Assembly (NCBI GenBank): GCA_017397545.1
Contig: JAFQIK010000033.1
Coordinates: 1-34,976, forward strand
DNA length: 34,976 bases
From: Clostridia bacterium
GTDB lineage: Bacteria > Bacillota > Clostridia > TANB77 > CAG-508
Direction of reading: 5' to 3'
This document shows, piece by piece, positions 31,452-34,976 of this stretch. How positions within the stretch are numbered: the first letter of the stretch is position 1; every line of letters starts with the position of its first letter. The position numbers and the translations under genes were made by a program. The notes under the pieces are model-generated. The model was not told the DNA's origin. It did no database searches and saw only the letters and a list, made by a program, of their open reading frames with translations.

Positions 31452-32792
31452 TCAATGTGTCCGCGTAAACGGAAACATATCTACAGGTTGTACATTTTTA
31501 AGCTCATATTTTTCTTCTAGCAGTGCAACATCTCTTGCAAGTGTTGCTGGGTTGCAACTTATATATATTATTTTACTTGGTTGTAATTCTTTTAATAATT
31601 CAATAGTTTTTTTATCTAACCCTTTTCTTGGTGGGTCTACAAATACTACATTTGGTTTTAAATTATCTCTTTTTATAATTTCAGGCAGAATCTTTTCTAC
31701 ATCTCCTGCAAAGAATTCTATATTATTAATATTATTTATTTTTGCATTATATTTTGCATCTTCTATTGCTTGTTTTACAATTTCTATTCCATATACTTTT
31801 TTAAAATATTTTGAGGCAAATATTCCTATTGTTCCTATTCCGCAATATAAATCTAGTGCAATATCATCCGGGTCGATGTGGGCATCGACCCCTACGTTAT
31901 TTATTGCTGTGTTATATAATATTTCTGTTTGAATTGGATTAACCTGATAAAATGATAGTGGCGATATTTTAAATTTGTAATCTCCTAATATATCGTAAAT
32001 ATATCCATCCCCATATATTACTTCTGTTTTATCTCCTAATATTACATTTGTATTTTTTGTATTAAAATTTTTTACAATTGATTTTATATTTTTATGTTTT
32101 TCTGTCAAATATTTAATTAATTCTTTTTCATTTTTTAAATTATTATCATTTAAAACTAGTGTTACTAATACTTCGTTTGTTTTTACACCAATTCTTATTA
32201 TTATATGTCTTAGAGTTCCTTTTAAGGTTTCTTCATTATATGCAGATATATTATTTTCTTGTACAAATTTAAAAATATCATTTGCTATAATTTGGCATTC
32301 TTTATTTTGTATAAAACATTCTTCAGTTGGAATAATATTATGAGTTCTACTAGAATAAACTCCCATTATTTGTTTTTGCTCTTTATTAACTCCTACCGGA
32401 TATTGAAGTTTATTTCTGTAGTATAAAGGATTTTCCATTCCGATTACGTCATTTACTTTAACTTCTTTTTTTAGTGCTTTGTACATACAATTTTCTACAA
32501 CTGTTTTTTTAATATTTAATGTTTCTTGATATTTAATATGTCTTAAATTGCAGCCTCCACATCTTTTATAAGTACTACATTCTGCATCTATTCTATTGTT
32601 AGATTTTTCTAAAATTTCAATTATTTTACCATATGCAAAATTTGTTTGAACTTTTAAAATTTTTATTTTAATTTTTTCACCTTTTATTGCTTGGTCAATA
32701 AAAACAGTTATTCCATCTATTTTTGCAATTCCTTCACCTTGAAATCCATTATCAATTATATCTACAATATATTCTTCGTTTTTCTTTAACAT
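31452..32792 (-). CDS. 23S rRNA (uracil-5-)-methyltransferase RlmD family, frameshifted at the end
   Basis: A 446-residue RlmD/TrmA-family protein. An N-terminal TRAM domain (VDIIDNGFQGEGIAKIDG), CSTYKRCGGCNLRHI (Fe-S cysteines), DLYCGIGTIG (SAM loop), DPPRKGLDKKT and the catalytic Cys in YISCNPATLARDV are all present. The end QPVDMFPFTRTH stops early: removing one base near 31460 would read TRHIECVSLLCHK and stop at 31424, the normal family ending. So the last ten residues are lost or the base is an error. A REP palindrome at 31869-31895 adds VGVDAHIDP in frame just before the SAM motif. ATG at 32792 follows AAGGAGAG. The uracil target cannot be told between RlmD and RlmCD types. Confidence 0.9.
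   Translation of the reverse strand: MLKKNEEYIVDIIDNGFQGEGIAKIDGITVFIDQAIKGEKIKIKILKVQTNFAYGKIIEILEKSNNRIDAECSTYKRCGGCNLRHIKYQETLNIKKTVVENCMYKALKKEVKVNDVIGMENPLYYRNKLQYPVGVNKEQKQIMGVYSSRTHNIIPTEECFIQNKECQIIANDIFKFVQENNISAYNEETLKGTLRHIIIRIGVKTNEVLVTLVLNDNNLKNEKELIKYLTEKHKNIKSIVKNFNTKNTNVILGDKTEVIYGDGYIYDILGDYKFKISPLSFYQVNPIQTEILYNTAINNVGVDAHIDPDDIALDLYCGIGTIGIFASKYFKKVYGIEIVKQAIEDAKYNAKINNINNIEFFAGDVEKILPEIIKRDNLKPNVVFVDPPRKGLDKKTIELLKELQPSKIIYISCNPATLARDVALLEEKYELKNVQPVDMFPFTRTH
31869..31895 (-). repeat. REP-like palindrome 14, inside the rRNA methyltransferase gene
   Basis: Arms GGGTCGATG and CATCGACCC around TGG (G overlap), tail CTAC; near-identical to palindrome 7. Read in frame as VGVDAHIDP in the linker ahead of DLYCGIGTIG. 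Confidence 0.9.
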
Positions 32793-32931
32793 TTATTCTC
32801 TCCTTGTCACAATTTGACTACTAAATTATATTGTAAAAATGCTTAAAAATCAATAATTTTGTAACAATATGAATAATTATAATTTTTTTACATACAATAA
32901 TATAAAACATATCAGAATGGAGGTTTATAAT

Positions 32932-33129
32932 ATGAAAATTATAAATAGTCTTGCACTTACTCTTGTTATAGTTGGTGCCATAAATTGGCTACTAGTTGGA
33001 TTGTTTGAATTTAATTTAGTAGATGCAATTTTTGGAAGTTTATCAGCTTTAACAAGAATAATATATACTCTTGTAGGTATTGCTGGTATTTGGTGTATTG
33101 CACTTTATAGCAAAATTTGTCATGAATAA
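32932..33129 (+). CDS. DUF378 family small membrane protein
   Basis: A 65-residue protein with two transmembrane helices. IINSLALTLVIVGAINWLLV is the DUF378 signature (GAINWGLVG-type), and TRIIYTLVGIAGIWCIALY is the second helix. Function unknown in all known members. ATG at 32932 follows GGAGG by eight bases; the longer upstream frame has no ribosome site. Single-gene plus-strand unit ending in a strong hairpin. Confidence 0.9.
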   Translation: MKIINSLALTLVIVGAINWLLVGLFEFNLVDAIFGSLSALTRIIYTLVGIAGIWCIALYSKICHE

Positions 33130-33137
33130 AAAACTCA

Positions 33138-33198
33138 ATAAAAAGTCGAACTTGGGGAAAAAAGGGTCAGACCCCTTTTTCTCCAAGTTCGGCTTTTT
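33138..33198 (+). terminator. Nested terminator hairpin after the DUF378 gene
   Basis: Outer arms AAAAGTCGAACTTGG and CCAAGTTCGGCTTTT enclose a second hairpin built on GGGTCAGACCC with A and T tracts. The outer part alone would terminate; the inner one looks like an inserted element related to the hairpin at 7613. Confidence 0.75.
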
Positions 33199-33225
33199 GC
33201 GACAATAATTAATTTTTACTTTTTA

Positions 33226-33254
33226 TTGAAAACCATATTTTTATATGATATATT
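33226..33254 (+). promoter_or_regulatory. Promoter of the small orphan gene
   Basis: TTGAAA (33226-33231), 17-base spacer ending ATGA, TATATT (33249-33254), about 97 bases before the ATG at 33351. Extended -10 like others here. Confidence 0.5.
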
Positions 33255-33350
33255 TATGTTTACAAGCAATTGTGCTTATAAAATTAGTATTGAGGTGTAA
33301 CTAATTTTTACTAATCTCATTGTAAATTCATTTATAGGAGTGAGTTTTTT

Positions 33351-33560
33351 ATGAACACAAGTTGTAATAACGAAGTTCTTGTATCTAGAACAGAATTTAA
33401 TTTAAGATACATAGAATTGTCTTTTAAGGAAAACACTCCCGAATCTATTGCTGCAGTTTCAGAAATGCACAAAGTTTTTGCTAGAGAAACATTCGCAGAA
33501 AAGATTTTTACGTTTTTTCCGATGACAAGTCAGCAGCATAAAATCATTTTTGGCACTTAA
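33351..33560 (+). CDS. Small hypothetical protein, 69 residues
   Basis: A polar 69-residue protein (SCNNEVLVSRTEFNLRYIEL, then ENTPESIAAVSEMHKVFARE, ending SQQHKIIFGT). No membrane helix, signal or recognised motif. It is supported as real by AGGAGTGAG nine bases before ATG, a promoter-like sequence upstream and an intrinsic terminator five bases after the stop; it forms a complete small unit on the plus strand between minus-strand genes. Function not predictable. Confidence 0.6.
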   Translation: MNTSCNNEVLVSRTEFNLRYIELSFKENTPESIAAVSEMHKVFARETFAEKIFTFFPMTSQQHKIIFGT

Positions 33561-33564
33561 CCAA

Positions 33565-33599
33565 AAAAGTTCTCAGTTTAACACCTCCTGAGAACTTTT
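33565..33599 (+). terminator. Terminator after the small orphan gene
   Basis: AAAAGTTCTCAG and CTGAGAACTTTT around eleven bases, then ATTTTTTTATT. Also suited to the convergent YbaK gene. Confidence 0.8.
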
Positions 33600-33608
33600 A
33601 TTTTTTTA

Positions 33609-34079
33609 TTAAAACCACTCTTTACACACATTTACCCATTTATAAAAATTTGAATATTTTTCTAACTCTTCTATGGTAAGTTCTATTGCGCTGTTGCCAC
33701 TACCACAAGCTGGATATACTGTTTTAAATCTTTTTAAGGATTCATCTAGATACACTGTAACACCATCATTAATAGCAAATGGGCATACTCCTCCTACAGA
33801 ATGTCCGATTAATTCTTCTACTTCTTCGTATGTTAACATCTTTGCTTTTTTAGAAAATTCTGATTTATATTTTGCATTATCTATTTTTGCATCACCTGCA
33901 ACCACTATTAATATAGGTTTATCTTCTACTTTAAATGATAATGTTTTTGCTATTCTTTTAGGTTCACAATTAACTGCTTTTGCAGCAAGTTCAACAGTTG
34001 CACTAGATTCTTCAAATTCTTGTATTCTTTCTTCCATATTATAATTCTTAAAATATTCTCTTACCTTTTCAATTGACAT
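33609..34079 (-). CDS. YbaK/EbsC-type aminoacyl-tRNA deacylase
   Basis: A 156-residue editing-domain protein. EFEESSATVELAAKAVNCEP near residue 22, IAKTLSFKVEDKPILIVVAGD near 43 (the conserved Lys), HSVGGVCPFAIND near 92 (the GGVxPF motif) and YPACGSGNSAIELTIEEL near 122 match YbaK/ProX deacylases that clear mischarged tRNA. The aminoacyl specificity is not predictable. ATG at 34079 follows AGGAG by eleven bases. Followed by the Nudix gene upstream on the same strand, 18 bases away. Confidence 0.93.
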   Translation of the reverse strand: MSIEKVREYFKNYNMEERIQEFEESSATVELAAKAVNCEPKRIAKTLSFKVEDKPILIVVAGDAKIDNAKYKSEFSKKAKMLTYEEVEELIGHSVGGVCPFAINDGVTVYLDESLKRFKTVYPACGSGNSAIELTIEELEKYSNFYKWVNVCKEWF

Positions 34080-34097
34080 TTTATTTTTTCTCCTATC

Positions 34098-34538
34098 TCA
34101 TTTTACTAATTTGTCTCCTTTATACTCTACTTTCATTGTAAAAAACTCTTCTGTTTCTTGCATTTTTTCTAGGAATAATCTATCTCCCTCCCATGTTGGA
34201 AGTTCTAGCATTTTATCTTTATCTACCCATTCTAAAACGCCTTCATTACATTCTTTTAATTCTCCTGTAAATTCTGCCCCAGTATATACATACATATGCT
34301 CTGTTTCCCATTTATCTGATACAAATGTAACTAAACATCTTAATTTAAATTTAGTAAGTGTTAATCCGGTCTCCTCTTTTACTTCTCTAATTAAGCATTC
34401 GTCTGGAGATTCTTTTTCTTCAAACTTTCCTCCAACACCTATCCATTTTCCTTTATTTAAGTCATCTTCTTTCTTATTTCTATATAGCAATAAAACTTTA
34501 TTATCTTTTTCTATATAACATAGCGTTGTAAATTTCAT
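34098..34538 (-). CDS. Nudix hydrolase (MutT/MTH1-like)
   Basis: A 146-residue protein with the full Nudix box GGKFEEKESPDECLIREV and KEETGL (pattern Gx5Ex7REUxEExGU) near residue 36-58. The stretch KGKWIGVGGK and the C-terminal EWVDKDKMLELPTWEGDRLF resemble MTH1-type 8-oxo-dGTP diphosphatases, so nucleotide pool cleaning is likely. ATG at 34538 follows AGAGG by seven bases. It probably forms a unit with the YbaK gene. Confidence 0.92.
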   Translation of the reverse strand: MKFTTLCYIEKDNKVLLLYRNKKEDDLNKGKWIGVGGKFEEKESPDECLIREVKEETGLTLTKFKLRCLVTFVSDKWETEHMYVYTGAEFTGELKECNEGVLEWVDKDKMLELPTWEGDRLFLEKMQETEEFFTMKVEYKGDKLVK

Positions 34539-34596
34539 ATCTAACCTCTTAATTTTATTTTCTACTAATGTTTAATATATTTAATGAAAAATGAAA

Positions 34597-34703
34597 AGTG
34601 AATAGTGAAAAATACAAACTTGCCTTTCAAATTCTTCTTCGACTAAGCTTAACACTCTTCACTATTCACTCTTCGTTCTTAACTCTTGCCATAAGGCAAG
34701 TTT
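34597..34703. repeat. Interleaved inverted repeats at the window end
   Basis: AGTGAATAGTGAA (34597-34609) pairs with TTCACTATTCACT (34658-34670), and AAACTTGCCTT (34616-34626) pairs with AAGGCAAGTTT (34693-34703). The order A-B-A'-B' is that of a pseudoknot. No gene is seen in 34539-34976; bases 34704-34976 show nothing recognisable. Confidence 0.55.
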
Positions 34704-34976
34704 GGTGCCATCGAAGTAGTTATTTACAACTTCTTGGTTTTCATAACGATTGATACAAATATCAACCAATTTATTAAAGTATATCATATTTTTTATAAAT
34801 TACAATATAAATACAAAAAAAATTCAAATAATTACGAATAATTTCGTTAGTTGAAAAAGTGTAATACCGTAGGTGTAAAATTTGTAATAAAAATGTAACG
34901 ACACGAAGTTAAGCCACTTTCAATGGTTAATTAGTATAAAAAATAAGAAAAATAAAAAAATACGACTAAAACACAA

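Noticed and set aside
1..34976. tRNA, rRNA, CRISPR array, phage or IS element with terminal repeats
   Set aside because: No cloverleaf with T-loop, no rRNA motif, no spaced direct repeats. The Bro-N gene and RAYT are lone genes, and REP copies lack array spacing.

Overview
This window looks like chromosomal DNA from an AT-rich Bacillota member of the Clostridia type, probably an uncultured gut lineage. The signs are very low GC, strong AGGAGG-type ribosome binding sites, the MEP isoprenoid genes, a Spo0A-type response regulator, CotH and UPF0182 proteins, and pilin-like proteins with a KG/ITLIAL processing site. No rRNA, tRNA or CRISPR array was seen. Almost every gene lies on the minus strand.

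Layout, left to right. Positions 1-6107: 5' part of a type IV pilin-like gene running off the edge, a DUF5665 membrane protein, a DUF4143 AAA ATPase under a large palindromic operator, a UPF0182 membrane protein and ftsY. Positions 6323-8612: a plus-strand CotH-family gene facing an M19 dipeptidase. Positions 8672-12458: an AgrC-like sensor kinase, a REP-associated transposase (RAYT), a tiny amphipathic peptide gene behind a structured leader, a Spo0A-like regulator and a frameshifted XRE regulator. Positions 12556-18579: nadE, a frameshifted acetyltransferase, dxr, ispD, ispE, a second pilin and ispF. Positions 18689-24168: a Fic protein with four operator half-sites, hydrolases, a Bro-N protein, an HD protein and small conserved proteins. 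Positions 24384-27450: a tight four-gene cluster (two Thg1-like proteins, a two-helix membrane protein, a frameshifted radical SAM protein) preceded by a tRNA-sized structured element. Positions 27632-34538: an S66 peptidase remnant, an S1-domain protein, acetyltransferases, a YgjV protein, a Fic remnant, a DMT transporter, an RlmD-type methyltransferase, DUF378, a small orphan gene, a YbaK deacylase and a Nudix hydrolase.

Three things stand out. (1) Fourteen REP-like palindromes ending in CCCCTAC (reverse complement GTAGGGG) are scattered through the window. Their stems differ but stay paired. A RAYT is present, and several copies are read in frame inside proteins: both pilin leaders, the rRNA methyltransferase and the RAYT itself. 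(2) Two adjacent Thg1-like 3'-5' polymerase-fold genes sit directly downstream of a nested-stem RNA-like element. This is the best candidate for an undescribed system. (3) A 15-residue amphipathic peptide with its own ribosome binding site, terminators and switch-like leader lies between a peptide-sensor-type kinase and a Spo0A-like regulator.

Four genes carry single-base insertions that break the frame (XRE, GNAT, radical SAM, rlmD 3' end). These are either real decay or sequence errors. All calls come from reading the sequence; no database search was run.
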